Shown here: piece after piece, positions 1 to 11,413 of the stretch
Numbering within the stretch: the first letter of the stretch is position 1
How the letters are laid out: the number at the start of each line of letters is the position of its first letter
DNA from: Bradyrhizobium sp. CB2312
GTDB lineage: Bacteria > Pseudomonadota > Alphaproteobacteria > Rhizobiales > Xanthobacteraceae
Reading direction: 5' to 3'
Assembly (NCBI RefSeq): GCF_029714425.1
Contig: NZ_CP121668.1
Location: forward strand, 9,011,501 to 9,075,500
Length of the DNA: 64,000 nt
Program-made: the position numbers and the translations under genes
Notes under the pieces: model-generated
Database searches by the model: none
What the model was told of the DNA's origin: nothing
Seen by the model: only the letters and a program-made list of their open reading frames with translations

Positions 1-1
1 C

Positions 2-958
2 GACATGAAGGACAGCGCCGTCATCATCAACGAGTATGGCGAGGTCAGCCTCGATCATCTCCTGGTCGAGCGCGTCGATGGCGAGGTTGCCGTGCTCGCA
101 AGCGGCTGCATCTGCTGCACCATCCGCAGCGACCTGGAACAGACGCTGCGGGACCTCCTGGTCAAGCGCGACCGGGGCGAGATTCCGCCGTTTCGCCGCA
201 TCCTGGTCGAGACCACCGGGCTCGCCGATCCCGCGCCGATCGTGCAGCTGCTGCTCAACAACCCGCTCGTCTCGCACTTCCTGCGGCTCGACACCATCGT
301 GACCACGATCGACGCGGTCAACGCATCGCATCAGCTCGACCGTCAGTATGAGGCGGTGAAGCAGGTCGCGCTGGCGGACCGGCTGTTGATCACCAAGCGC
401 GATCTGGTCGACGATGTCGGCTCGCTGGAGCTGCGTCTACGCCAGCTCAATCCCGGCGCGAGGATCGAAACCGTCGATCATGGCGAGATCGATCCGGCCC
501 ATCTATTTGGTGCGGGCCTGATCGATCCCGGGAAGAAAAGGATCGACGTTGCGCGCTGGCTGAATGAGCACGCCTTCGCCGAGCCGCATGCGCATGCCGG
601 CCATTCGCATCATGACCGTCACGCGCATCATGACCATGATCATCACGATCACGACGCGTCCATCACCAGTTTCATGCTGGCATTCGACGAGCCGCTCGAC
701 TGGATGGCCGTGACCCACTGGCTCGCGCATTTGCGCAACGCGCGTGGCGCGGATCTCTTGCGGGTGAAGGGGATTCTCAACCTTCACGGCGAGGCGGCGC
801 CGGTCGTGATCCACGGCGTGCATCACGTCTTCCACCCGCCGGTGGCGCTCGCCGCCTGGCCCGACGGCGATCGCCGCTCGCGCATCGTCTTCATCACGCG
901 CGGCATCTCGCGCGCGGACGTGCTGGAGCTTTGGCAGGCGGTTCGCGCGGCGGCGTGA
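2..958 (+). CDS. CobW/P47K-family GTP-binding metallochaperone, 5' truncated by window edge
   Basis: The visible 317 or more residues are the bulk of a CobW/COG0523 GTPase. The N-terminal P-loop lies outside the window and the frame stays open to base 2. The family's metal-binding CxCC motif is at residues 35-38 (CICC, counted from the first visible Met), a Walker B-like ETTGLADP at 69-76, and a TKRD motif serves as the guanine-specificity element. A His/Asp-rich linker (about residues 198-219) precedes a typical CobW C-terminal domain, which fits zinc or another divalent metal. COG0523 proteins deliver metal to client enzymes using GTP. The client here is unknown, since no zinc enzyme or Zur-type gene is adjacent in the visible sequence. 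Confidence 0.9.
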   Translation, partial: DMKDSAVIINEYGEVSLDHLLVERVDGEVAVLASGCICCTIRSDLEQTLRDLLVKRDRGEIPPFRRILVETTGLADPAPIVQLLLNNPLVSHFLRLDTIVTTIDAVNASHQLDRQYEAVKQVALADRLLITKRDLVDDVGSLELRLRQLNPGARIETVDHGEIDPAHLFGAGLIDPGKKRIDVARWLNEHAFAEPHAHAGHSHHDRHAHHDHDHHDHDASITSFMLAFDEPLDWMAVTHWLAHLRNARGADLLRVKGILNLHGEAAPVVIHGVHHVFHPPVALAAWPDGDRRSRIVFITRGISRADVLELWQAVRAAA

Positions 959-990
959 GGCGGCCGGTTGAAACGAGCGCTAGCGCTATC

Positions 991-1142
991 CCTTCTCCCC
1001 TTGTGGGAGAAGGTGGCGCGAAGCGCCGGATGAGGGGTCTTTCTCCGCGCGTTCAGATGCGAGAGATTCACTCGCGGAGAGAAACCCCTCACCCGTCTCG
1101 CCGCTATGCGGCGAGCCACCCTCTCCCACAAGGGGAGAGGGT
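991..1142. repeat. Palindromic intergenic repeat, 'ctctccc' family, copy 1
   Basis: The two ends are inverted copies: CTTCTCCCCTTGTGGGAGAAG near 991-1011, followed by a GGCGCGAAGCGCC hairpin, and a mirrored CCTCTCCCACAAGGGGAGAG at the right end. Related copies occur at 3147-3270 and 62715-62862. It fills the gap between two convergent genes. No ORF or transposase is associated. Confidence 0.8.
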
Positions 1143-1172
1143 GCACCGTCGATGCCGCTCAAAATTCAGCGT

Positions 1173-1298
1173 CGTAGGGTGGGCAAAGCGACTTGTCTGC
1201 CGTAGCTCGAAGAGCGAAGGCGGAAGCGTGCCCACGCACTTGCGAACATGGAGAAAGATGGTGGGCACGGCGCAAGTGCGCCTTTGCCCACCCTACGA
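1173..1298. repeat. Palindromic intergenic repeat, 'gtagggtgggcaaag' family, copy 1
   Basis: The element starts CGTAGGGTGGGCAAAG and ends CTTTGCCCACCCTACG, so the termini are a perfect inverted repeat. An internal GTGCCCAC / GTGGGCAC pair repeats the symmetry. The same structure is found at 33154-33243 and 48266-48356. Each copy lies between the 3' ends of convergent genes. Confidence 0.85.
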
Positions 1299-1322
1299 TT
1301 TCCGATCGTGTAGCTTCGTTCT

Positions 1323-2147
1323 TCAGCTCAGCCAGAACTTCGGCGTGGCCGGCTCCAGCCTTCCACCAACGCGCACCGGCGCGATCTTGAGCGCGAGGCC
1401 CGTGGCATCGTCGGTCTCCACCGCAACGCCGCTGAGGGTCGCGACGCCCGCGGCCGGCTCGAAACGGCCCGACGGAATCCCCGATGTGAACCGGCGCAGC
1501 GGTTCTTCCTTCTGCATGCCGATGATGGAATCGTAGTCGCCGGTCATGCCGGCGTCGGTCATGTAGGCGGTGCCGCCGGCGAGGATCTGATGATCGGCGG
1601 TCGGCACATGCGTGTGCGTGCCGACGACGAGGCTGGCGCGTCCATCGCAGAAGAAGCCGATGGCCTGCTTCTCGCTGGTCGCTTCGCAATGGAAATCGAC
1701 GACGATGGCATCCGCGGCAACGCCGAGCGGACAGGCGCCGAGCTCGCGCTCGAGCGCGGCGAACGGATCGTCGAACGGGGTCATGAAGACCCGGCCAAGC
1801 GCGTTGACGACGAGCGCATGCTTGCCGTTCTTGGTCTCGACCAGAGCGGCGCCGCGGCCGGGCGTTCCGCGCGGATAGTTCGCGGGACGGACAAGGCGGT
1901 CGGCGCGCTCGATGAACACCAGCGCCTCGCGCTGGTCCCAGGAATGGTTGCCGAGCGTCACCGCATCGGCGCCGGCCTCGACGAGCTCCCGGTAGATCGC
2001 TTCCGTGATGCCGAAGCCGCCCGCGGAATTCTCGCCGTTGACGACGACGAAATCGAGCGACCAGTCCTTGACCATGCCGGGCAAATATTTGGCGACGGCC
2101 TCGCGCCCGCTACGGCCGACGACATCACCCACGAAGAGAATGCGCAA
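1323..2147 (-). CDS. TIGR00282/YmdB-family metallophosphoesterase
   Basis: This 274-aa protein has the full motif set of the YmdB family of binuclear-metal phosphoesterases: GDVVG at residues 7-11, NGEN, GNHSWD, DFHCEATSEK and GTHTHVPT. The length is normal (about 265-280 aa). Characterised members hydrolyse 2',3'-cyclic nucleotides in the cytoplasm, and the substrate here is inferred from the family. Its start overlaps the last 23 bases of the upstream fau gene, so the two are very likely co-transcribed, with zapA and 6S RNA further upstream. Confidence 0.9.
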   Translation of the reverse strand: MRILFVGDVVGRSGREAVAKYLPGMVKDWSLDFVVVNGENSAGGFGITEAIYRELVEAGADAVTLGNHSWDQREALVFIERADRLVRPANYPRGTPGRGAALVETKNGKHALVVNALGRVFMTPFDDPFAALERELGACPLGVAADAIVVDFHCEATSEKQAIGFFCDGRASLVVGTHTHVPTADHQILAGGTAYMTDAGMTGDYDSIIGMQKEEPLRRFTSGIPSGRFEPAAGVATLSGVAVETDDATGLALKIAPVRVGGRLEPATPKFWLS

Positions 2148-2721
2148 CTTCAGAACTCCGGAAATCGAACACGTCCGATTCCGTTAGCACATAATCCAGC
2201 GCCACGTCGTGGGATAGTGCCGGAACCGCCTCGATCTCCTGCGCTGCAAAAGCAAGCCCGATGCCGACAATGTGCTTGACCTTGCGCAAATGCGCGAAGG
2301 TGAAATCGTAATGCCCCGCGCCGTAGCCGATGCGATGGCCGAGGCGGTCGAACGCCGCAAGCGGCGTCAGCATGATGTCGGGAATCACTTCGGCGGCTGC
2401 CGGCGACGGCTCGGGAATGCCGAGCGGGCCGAGCATCAGGCGGTCGTTCGGATGGAAGATGCGGAAGATCAGCGCCTTGCCGCGCGTGGTGACGCAGGGC
2501 AGCGCCAGCCTTGCGCCCTCCTCCGCCAGCTTCTTCAAGAGCGGCATCGGATCGATCTCGCTGCGGATCGGCGAATAGCCCGAGACGATGCTGCCGGGCA
2601 AGAGGTCGAACGGCAGCCCGCGCTTGGCGAGCTTTGCAGCGGCGGTCGCGCGCTTCTTCTCGCTGAGCGCGTCGCGCTTGGCGAGGGCTTTGGCGCGGAG
2701 TTCGGCTTTGGAGTTGGACAT
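2125..2721 (-). CDS. fau: 5-formyltetrahydrofolate cyclo-ligase
   Basis: This 198-aa protein converts 5-formyl-THF to 5,10-methenyl-THF with ATP. Visible motifs are the basic N-terminal helix (MSNSKAELRAKALAKRD), the SGYSPIRSEIDP segment and the glycine-rich DRLGHRIGYGAGHYD motif near the C-terminus, typical of the YgfA/Fau family. The ATG at 2721 is chosen because upstream in-frame sequence runs into a repeat and the 6S RNA and is not family-like. It lies directly downstream of 6S RNA and zapA, the synteny known from many proteobacteria, where 6S and this gene are often processed from one transcript. Confidence 0.92.
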   Translation of the reverse strand: MSNSKAELRAKALAKRDALSEKKRATAAAKLAKRGLPFDLLPGSIVSGYSPIRSEIDPMPLLKKLAEEGARLALPCVTTRGKALIFRIFHPNDRLMLGPLGIPEPSPAAAEVIPDIMLTPLAAFDRLGHRIGYGAGHYDFTFAHLRKVKHIVGIGLAFAAQEIEAVPALSHDVALDYVLTESDVFDFRSSEVAHSLRG

Positions 2722-2739
2722 GTGCTTCGGTCCCCCAAG

Positions 2740-2861
2740 GTCATCACCCGCCTTGTGCGCCCTTGCGCACTGGGGCGGGTGATCCAGTATTCCAGAGACG
2801 TCAGTGCAAGAACCTCGACGCCGCGGCGTACTGGATGCCCGGTCGAGCCAGGGGCATGACA
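2740..2861. repeat. Palindromic repeat, 'ccagtattccg/cggcgtactgg' family, copy 1
   Basis: It runs from TCATCACCCGC through GGCGGGTGATCCAGTATTCC to CGCCGCGGCGTACTGGATGC and ends GGGGCATGAC. The same arrangement is at 14099-14199 and 24361-24462. It sits between 6S RNA and fau, so it may lie inside a common transcript. Confidence 0.75.
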
Positions 2862-2930
2862 CCAAGACTGAATTGAACCGCAAGCGTGTCGGGGACGCAA
2901 ATTCGACAGGCACGAACCAGAAGAAAACAG

Positions 2931-3092
2931 TGCGAAGCCGCGGACGCCGTTGAAGCACTCGATCCCGGAGTTCCCTACGAAAGTAGGTGGGCACCATATG
3001 TCCGAGCCCACGGGCCCGGCCAGGGACAGTTCCCTAAAGGATCGATAAGGCCCCGGGGATATATGGCTCCTGACGCGCGTCGCAGCCTCGCC
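2931..3092 (-). ncRNA. ssrS: 6S RNA
   Basis: It is called from synteny (zapA-6S-fau) and from structure read off the minus strand. A closing stem pairs 3081-3091 (GCGAGGCUGCG on the RNA) with 2932-2942 (CGCGGCUUCGC). The stem continues with one bulge between 3077-3080 and 2944-2947. The 3' half contains the element CACCUACUUUCGUAGG, resembling the 6S 3'-half hairpin. A -10-like TTACAT at 3099-3104 predicts a start near 3092, matching the stem and giving about 162 nt. 6S RNA mimics an open promoter and sequesters sigma-70 RNA polymerase in stationary phase. The ends are estimates to within a few bases. Confidence 0.82.
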
Positions 3093-3146
3093 GGGGCAAT
3101 GTAACAACGATGTTGACGAATCGCCAGCCCGGGTCGCGGCTGGTCC

Positions 3147-3270
3147 CCACCTCTCCCGCTTGCGGGAGAGGTCGGCGCGAAGCGCCGGGTGAGGGCTCTC
3201 TCCTCTTGGGGGTTCTTCGTTGTCGAGACACCCTCTCCCCAACCCTCCCCCGCAGGCGAGCGAGGGAGCG
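3147..3270. repeat. Palindromic intergenic repeat, 'ctctccc' family, copy 2
   Basis: It begins CCTCTCCCGCTTGCGGGAGAG with the GGCGCGAAGCGCCGG hairpin, and ends in a mirrored C-rich/G-rich block near 3240-3270. It lies between the zapA stop and the 6S RNA promoter. This is the same family as 991-1142 and 62715-62862, with the two arms diverged from each other. Confidence 0.75.
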
Positions 3271-3313
3271 CACCGCGGGCGTGGCAGAAATGGGGACTGG
3301 GCCTTCCGCAGCC

Positions 3314-3697
3314 CTACCCGATCGCAATCCCATTGCCGACGGTCCGGTTCAGCACCTGGGTCGACTTCTCGATTCGCTCGGCCGCGGCATTCAGCGCGTT
3401 CACCACGGCGGTCTGCGTCATCCTCGCGCGCTCGACGGCGGCATTGCGGAAATCCCGAAGTTCGGTCAACTCCTGCTCGAGGGTTCGGACACGGTTGCTG
3501 GTGTCGACCAGCTCGTCGCAGACGGTCAGCGCGGCCATCACGGTCAGCCGTGCATCGCCGATCTCGCCGAATTTTCCGCGCAGCGACTGGATCCGTGTCT
3601 CCAGGGTTTCGGCGAGCTTAAGCAGCCGCACCTCCTGGCCCTCCTCGCAGGCCATGCGGTACTGCCGGCCGTTGATGGTGACGTTGATGTGGCTCAT
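3314..3697 (-). CDS. zapA: Cell division protein ZapA
   Basis: This 127-aa protein starts MSHINVTINGRQYRMACEEG, the beta-rich N-terminal head of ZapA. A long helix (about 55-105) suited to dimer and tetramer coiled-coil formation follows. ZapA binds FtsZ and bundles protofilaments at the Z-ring. The start codon overlaps the stop of the DUF4164 gene by 4 bases (ATGA), so translation is probably coupled. Downstream come 6S RNA and fau, the usual zapA neighbourhood. Confidence 0.93.
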   Translation of the reverse strand: MSHINVTINGRQYRMACEEGQEVRLLKLAETLETRIQSLRGKFGEIGDARLTVMAALTVCDELVDTSNRVRTLEQELTELRDFRNAAVERARMTQTAVVNALNAAAERIEKSTQVLNRTVGNGIAIG

Positions 3698-4014
3698 CCA
3701 TCCTCTCCGGTATCGAGCACCGAACGTATCGTGACGATTGCGGAATCCAGCCGGTCGGAGATCTCGCGATTGGTGCGCTCGAGCTTGCGCGCCTTCACCA
3801 AGGCTCCGTCGAGCTCGTCGGCAAGCCGCGAGCGATCGGCGCCGAGAGCCTGGATCCGCGCGGCCAGCTCGTTCTCGTCGCGATCGGCATCGCGCCGCCG
3901 CTCCACCGCGCTTTCCAGCGCGTCGAGCGCCGCCATCAGCCTGCGCGTCGCGATCTCGATCTCGACGGCCGAGGACTCGGTCATGGCAGAGCTGTTGGAA
4001 ACGCGATCGTTCAT
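3694..4014 (-). CDS. DUF4164 coiled-coil protein
   Basis: This 106-aa protein is almost entirely helical, with heptad-like Leu/Ala spacing and charged residues (about 25-95). It has no signal peptide or membrane segment. It matches the DUF4164 family, small alphaproteobacterial coiled-coil proteins encoded directly before zapA. The 4-base overlap with zapA suggests a role in cell division or as a ZapA partner, by analogy with ZapB. That role is inferred from position and architecture only. Confidence 0.8.
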   Translation of the reverse strand: MNDRVSNSSAMTESSAVEIEIATRRLMAALDALESAVERRRDADRDENELAARIQALGADRSRLADELDGALVKARKLERTNREISDRLDSAIVTIRSVLDTGEDG

Positions 4015-4394
4015 GCAGTCAGCGGCGGAACCTACCGGCCTTTACCCAGTGGCCTTTCCCTGGAGCTTGCCGTCCGGCAAAAGACTCGGTTCGGCAAGCG
4101 CTTAGAAGCAGAAATTTACGTGGCAAGCTAGCCAAGCGCAACGCCGGCGCGAAACTATGCACCGATCCTTGAGGGCATGATCCCCGCGCGAACACCCCGC
4201 GTTTGTCGCAAGCAACACAGGGCCGCCACTTTTCCAGAGCCCGCATCACGCAACTTTTGCGGCCAAACCGGCGTTTGATTGCCTTGGACTTCCGGAACCG
4301 AGGTGCTATCCCAGCCCGACCTTACGCGGCCGAGAGGCCCCCTTCCCGCGCGGGCGTCCACCGCCAAGCGCCTCATTCCAGACGGATTTCAGAC
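4015..4394. other. Divergent intergenic region between DUF4164-zapA and tkt
   Basis: These 380 bases lie between two divergent transcription units. Apart from a promoter-like pair at 4284-4311 facing tkt, no ORF with coding character, hairpin repeat or RNA gene was recognised. The promoter for the minus-strand zapA unit should also lie here, but I could not place it convincingly. Confidence 0.6.
4284..4311 (+). promoter_or_regulatory. Putative sigma-70 promoter of tkt
   Basis: A TTGGAC hexamer (4284-4289) and a CTATCC hexamer (4306-4311) are separated by 16 bases. They lie 84 bases before the tkt ATG, in the only large gap upstream of the carbon-metabolism block. The -10 match is moderate. 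Confidence 0.35.
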
Positions 4395-6380
<1,986 letters not shown>

Positions 6381-6434
6381 GAGTTGAGCTTGCCAAAAAA
6401 AAGGACTACGTAACTCCTCATATGATCAAGCACC

Positions 6435-6451
6435 GCCCGGCCGAACCGGGC
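6435..6451. terminator. Hairpin downstream of tkt (possible weak terminator)
   Basis: GCCCGG (6435-6440) and CCGGGC (6446-6451) form a perfect 6-bp stem with a 5-base loop, about 55 bases after the tkt stop. No T-run follows on the plus strand, so intrinsic termination is uncertain and it may only stabilise the 3' end. Confidence 0.3.
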
Positions 6452-6550
6452 GTCCGTCTAAAAAACCCTCGCAAGCGCGCCAAGCGCGTTGTGCGGGACG
6501 ATGGGGTTATTGAACAGCCGTCACTGAACGGTCATTGAAGGAGACGAAAC

Positions 6551-7558
<1,008 letters not shown>

Positions 7559-7568
7559 GGGGAGCGCA

Positions 7569-7700
7569 ATGCTTCCTGCCTGGATCGGAATTCCTGGCGT
7601 CATTCTGCTGTTCGCATTGATCGCGTATGGCATGCGCCAGGGAGACAAGGTGACGACCAGGCAGGAAGGCGATCCGCCCGAGCGCGGCGATCCGCCGTAA
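7569..7700 (+). CDS. 43-residue predicted membrane micro-protein between gap and pgk
   Basis: An ATG at 7569 follows a clear Shine-Dalgarno (GGGGAG) that begins at the gap stop codon. It opens a 43-residue frame starting MLPAWIGIPGVILLFALIAY and ending in a charged tail rich in Pro, Asp and Arg. Residues 4-20 would make one transmembrane helix. The position between two co-oriented glycolytic genes and the well-placed ribosome site argue that it is translated. I do not recognise a named family. It could be a small inner-membrane protein, or a leader affecting pgk translation. Confidence 0.6.
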   Translation: MLPAWIGIPGVILLFALIAYGMRQGDKVTTRQEGDPPERGDPP

Positions 7701-7727
7701 CGCCGTCAGTTAACGAGTGATCAGGAC

Positions 7728-8921
7728 ATGGCCAAATTCCGCACCCTCGACGACGTCGATGTGAAGGGCAAGCGCGTGCTGCTGCGCGTCGATCTCAACG
7801 TGCCCATGGACAACGGCCGCGTCACCGACGCGACCCGGCTCGAGCGCGTCGCGCCGACCATCACCGAACTCTCGGACAAGGGGGCTAAGGTCATCCTGCT
7901 GGCGCATTTCGGCCGGCCCAAGGGACGCGATCCCAAGGAGTCGCTCAGGCCCGTCGCGGAAGCGCTGTCGAAGGTCGTGAAGAGGCCCGTCGCCTTCGCC
8001 GACGACTGCATCGGCGAGCCCGCGGCCACGGCCGTGGCCGCCCTGACGGATGGCGACATCCTCTGCCTGGAAAACACCCGCTTCCACAAGGAAGAGGAAA
8101 AGAACGATCCCGCCTTCGTCGCGGAATTGGCAAAGCTCGGCGACATCTGGGTCAGTGACGCGTTCTCGGCCGCGCACCGCGCCCATGCCTCGACCGAAGG
8201 CCTCGGCCACAAGCTGCCGGCCTATGCCGGCCGCACCATGCAGGCCGAGCTCGATGCGCTGGAGAAGGCGCTGGGCTCGCCGACCAAGCCGGTCATCGCC
8301 ATCATCGGCGGCGCCAAGGTTTCGACCAAGATCGACCTGCTCGAGAACCTCGTGACCAAGGTCGACGCGCTGGTGATCGGCGGCGGCATGGCCAACACCT
8401 TCCTGCACGCCCAGGGCGTCGCGGTCGGCAAGTCGCTGGCCGAGAAAGATCTCGCGCCGACCGCGCTGCGCATCATGGAGAAGGCGGAAGCCGCCAATTG
8501 CGCCATCATCCTGCCGGTCGATGCCACCGTCGCCTATCATTTCGCGGCCAATGCGCCCTCGCATGCCTACGGCCTCGATGCGATTCCGGCCGACGGCATG
8601 ATCCTCGACGTCGGCCCGCAATCGGTCGCGCGCGTCCACGCCGCGATCGACGACGCGGCGACGCTGGTCTGGAACGGCCCGCTCGGGGCCTTCGAGATGC
8701 AGCCGTTCGACCGCGGCACCGTCGCGGCCGCCAAGCACGCGGCCGAGCGTACCAAGGCCAAGAAGCTGATCTCGATCGCGGGCGGCGGCGACACCGTTGC
8801 CGCGCTCAACCAGGCCCATGTGGCCGGTGATTTCACCTATGTCTCGACCGCCGGTGGCGCGTTCCTTGAATGGATGGAAGGCAAGCCCCTGCCCGGCGTC
8901 GAAGTTCTGCGCACCAAGTAA
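7728..8921 (+). CDS. pgk: Phosphoglycerate kinase
   Basis: This 397-aa enzyme transfers the acyl phosphate of 1,3-bisphosphoglycerate to ADP (reversibly). Diagnostic segments are [17 protein letters not shown] at about residues 18-34, LAHFGRPKG, the nucleotide-binding [11 protein letters not shown] and GGGMANTF, and the C-terminal [12 protein letters not shown] and TAGGAFLEW. Length is normal for bacteria. It lies downstream of gap and the micro-ORF, and upstream of the class II aldolase. Confidence 0.97.
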   Translation: MAKFRTLDDVDVKGKRVLLRVDLNVPMDNGRVTDATRLERVAPTITELSDKGAKVILLAHFGRPKGRDPKESLRPVAEALSKVVKRPVAFADDCIGEPAATAVAALTDGDILCLENTRFHKEEEKNDPAFVAELAKLGDIWVSDAFSAAHRAHASTEGLGHKLPAYAGRTMQAELDALEKALGSPTKPVIAIIGGAKVSTKIDLLENLVTKVDALVIGGGMANTFLHAQGVAVGKSLAEKDLAPTALRIMEKAEAANCAIILPVDATVAYHFAANAPSHAYGLDAIPADGMILDVGPQSVARVHAAIDDAATLVWNGPLGAFEMQPFDRGTVAAAKHAAERTKAKKLISIAGGGDTVAALNQAHVAGDFTYVSTAGGAFLEWMEGKPLPGVEVLRTK

Positions 8922-8974
8922 TCAGAACGGCAAGCAAGAAGCGGCCCTGTAGGCCCAAACGGAGAGAAAGACAG

Positions 8975-10042
8975 ATGGCTCGGATCACGTTGCGTCAATT
9001 GCTCGACCATGCGGCTGAGAACGATTACGGCGTACCGGCCTTCAACATCAACAACATGGAGCAGGCGCTGGCGATCATGGACGCCGCCAACCAGGTCGAC
9101 GCACCCGTCATCATCCAGGCCTCGCGCGGTGCGCGTTCCTACGCCAACGACGTCATGCTCAAGCACATGATGGACGCGGTGACCGAGATCTATCCGCACA
9201 TCCCGGTCTGCGTGCATCTCGACCACGGCAACGAGCCCGCGACCTGCATGACCGCGATCCAGGCCGGCTTCACCTCGGTGATGATGGACGGCTCGCTCAA
9301 GGCCGACGGCAAGACCCCCGGCGACTGGGGCTACAATGTCGGCGTCACCAAGACGGTGACCGACATGGCCCATCTCGGCGGCATCTCGGTCGAGGGCGAG
9401 CTCGGGGTGCTCGGCTCGCTGGAGACCGGCATGGGCGACAAGGAAGACGGCCACGGCGCCGAGGGCAAGCTCAGCCACGACCAGCTCCTGACCAACCCGG
9501 ACGAGGCCGTGAAGTTCGTGCAGGAGACCAAGGTCGACGCGCTCGCGATCGCGATGGGCACCTCGCATGGCGCCTACAAGTTCACCCGCAAGCCTGACGG
9601 CGACATCCTCGCCATGAACGTGATCGAGGAGATCCACCGCAAGCTGCCGAACACGCATCTGGTCATGCACGGCTCCTCCTCGGTGCCGCAAGACCTGCAG
9701 GACATCATCAACGCCTATGGCGGCAAGATGAAGCCAACTTGGGGCGTGCCTGTTGCCGAGATCCAGCGCGGCATCAAGAACGGCGTGCGCAAGATCAACA
9801 TCGACACCGACAACCGCATGGCCATGACCGGCCAGATCCGCAAGGTCCTCAAGGACAATCCGGAAGAGTTCGACCCGCGCAAGTACCTGAAGCCGGCGAT
9901 GGAAGCCATGACCAAGCTGTGCAAGCAGCGGCTCCAGGAGTTCAACACGGCGGGCCAGGCCTCCAAGATCAAGAAGGTGCTGACCACCGCCGAGATGGCC
10001 AAGCGCTACGCCAAGGGCGAGCTTGACCCCCGCGTCGCGTAA
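8975..10042 (+). CDS. fba: Class II (metal-dependent) fructose-bisphosphate aldolase, Calvin-cycle subtype
   Basis: This 355-aa zinc aldolase cleaves or forms fructose-1,6-bisphosphate. Visible are the zinc/active-site HLDHG near residue 80, [10 protein letters not shown], the GELG(V)LGSLETG insert characteristic of the CbbA-type subgroup, and the HGSSSVP phosphate loop. The ATG at 8975 is preceded by GGAGAGAAAG and gives the canonical [16 protein letters not shown] start. An extension of 35 codons into pgk is possible in frame but unlikely. A class I enzyme for the same reaction is the next gene. Confidence 0.95.
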   Translation: MARITLRQLLDHAAENDYGVPAFNINNMEQALAIMDAANQVDAPVIIQASRGARSYANDVMLKHMMDAVTEIYPHIPVCVHLDHGNEPATCMTAIQAGFTSVMMDGSLKADGKTPGDWGYNVGVTKTVTDMAHLGGISVEGELGVLGSLETGMGDKEDGHGAEGKLSHDQLLTNPDEAVKFVQETKVDALAIAMGTSHGAYKFTRKPDGDILAMNVIEEIHRKLPNTHLVMHGSSSVPQDLQDIINAYGGKMKPTWGVPVAEIQRGIKNGVRKINIDTDNRMAMTGQIRKVLKDNPEEFDPRKYLKPAMEAMTKLCKQRLQEFNTAGQASKIKKVLTTAEMAKRYAKGELDPRVA

Positions 10043-10125
10043 GCGATCGCGGTGGCGTGAGCCGCCGCGGCTCCCCTTGGCCCCGCTAGCGGCAGGCCAG
10101 TCGCATTTGAACATTCACGAGAGGT

Positions 10126-10210
10126 CGTCATGCCCGGGCTTGTCCCGGGCATCCACGTTCTTGGTGCCGGGGGCAAGGCGTGGATGGCCGGGATAAGCCC
10201 GGCCATGACG
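10126..10210. repeat. Palindromic repeat, 'gtcatgcccgggcttgtcc' family, copy 1
   Basis: It begins CGTCATGCCCGGGCTTGTCC and ends with the inverse (GGGATAAGCCCGGCCATGACG), with CATCCACG and CGTGGATG forming an inner stem. Other copies are at 23439-23564, 27901-27987 and 42012-42099. It lies in the 342-base gap between the two aldolase genes. The rest of that gap holds no recognised feature apart from the leader of the second aldolase. Confidence 0.85.
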
Positions 10211-10384
10211 CTGTGGAAGCTCCGGTGCCCCAAGGCTCTGATCTCGCACGTGATTGCCTGCTGCAGGCGGGAAGAGGTAAACAGCCGATCCCCCTTTACC
10301 CTGCGACCAACGTTAACTCGGCAATTGCCCGAGAACGGTCTATTTTCACGGGCAAGGGCAGAATCGTTTTGGGAGGACCTCTCG

Positions 10385-11410
10385 ATGAATCTGACTGAGC
10401 TCAACAGGATCGCGACCGCCATGGTCGCCCCCGGTAAGGGCATCCTTGCCGCCGACGAATCCTCCGGCACCATCAAGAAGCGTTTTGACGCGATCGGCGT
10501 GGAATCGACGGAGACCAACCGCCGCGACTATCGCGAGATGCTATTCCGCTCCAAGGACGCCATGAGCCAGTACATCTCCGGCGTGATCCTCTATGACGAG
10601 ACGATCTGGCAGGATGCGAAGGACGGCACGCCCCTGGTCAAGCTGATCGAACAGAGCGGCGCCATTCCCGGCATCAAGGTCGACGAGGGCACGCAGGCCC
10701 TGCCGATGTGCCCGGGCGAGCTCGTCACTGTCGGGCTCGACAAGCTCGCCGAGCGGCTGAAGAAATATTACGAGCGCGGCGCGCGCTTTGCCAAATGGCG
10801 CGCGGTAATCGACATCAGCAGCGGCATTCCCTCGATGACCGCGATCAGCGTCAACGCCCATGCGCTGGCGCGCTATGCCGCGCTATGCCAGGCGGCGCAG
10901 ATCGTGCCGATCGTCGAGCCTGAGGTGCTGATGGACGGCGATCACGACATCGACCGCTGCCATGAGGTGACGAGCCGTGTGCTCAACAAGACCTTCCAGG
11001 AGCTGCGCGTGCAGCGCGTTGCGCTCGAGGGCATGGTGCTGAAGCCGAACATGGCGATTTCGGGCAAGAAATGCGCAAAGCAGGCCTCCGTCGAGGAAGT
11101 TGCGGAAAAGACGATCCGGCTGCTCAAGGCCTGCGTCCCCGCCGCGGTGCCGGGCATCGCCTTCCTCTCCGGCGGCCAGTCCGACGAAGAGGCGACCGCG
11201 CATCTCAACGCCATGCACAAGCTCGGTCCGCTGCCCTGGGGCCTGACCTTCTCCTATGGCCGCGCGCTGCAGGCCGCGCCGCAGAAGGCCTGGTCGGGCA
11301 AGGCCGAGAATGTCGCGGCTGGACAGAGCGCGTTCAGCCATCGCGCACGCATGAACGGTCTCGCCTCCAAGGGCGAATGGCAAAGCAGCCTGGAAAAGAA
11401 AGCGGCCTAG
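10385..11410 (+). CDS. Class I (Schiff-base) fructose-bisphosphate aldolase
   Basis: This 341-aa protein belongs to the eukaryote-like class I aldolases. Visible signatures are GKGILAADESSGTIKKRF near the N-terminus, the LEGMVLKPNM segment carrying the Schiff-base lysine region, and GIAFLSGGQSDEEAT near residue 260. It needs no metal. The ATG at 10385 follows GGGAGGACCTCTCG, and upstream in-frame codons pass through the palindromic repeat and are rejected. The ThiE-like gene starts 3 bases after its stop. Confidence 0.94.
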   Translation: MNLTELNRIATAMVAPGKGILAADESSGTIKKRFDAIGVESTETNRRDYREMLFRSKDAMSQYISGVILYDETIWQDAKDGTPLVKLIEQSGAIPGIKVDEGTQALPMCPGELVTVGLDKLAERLKKYYERGARFAKWRAVIDISSGIPSMTAISVNAHALARYAALCQAAQIVPIVEPEVLMDGDHDIDRCHEVTSRVLNKTFQELRVQRVALEGMVLKPNMAISGKKCAKQASVEEVAEKTIRLLKACVPAAVPGIAFLSGGQSDEEATAHLNAMHKLGPLPWGLTFSYGRALQAAPQKAWSGKAENVAAGQSAFSHRARMNGLASKGEWQSSLEKKAA

Positions 11411-11413
11411 ATC

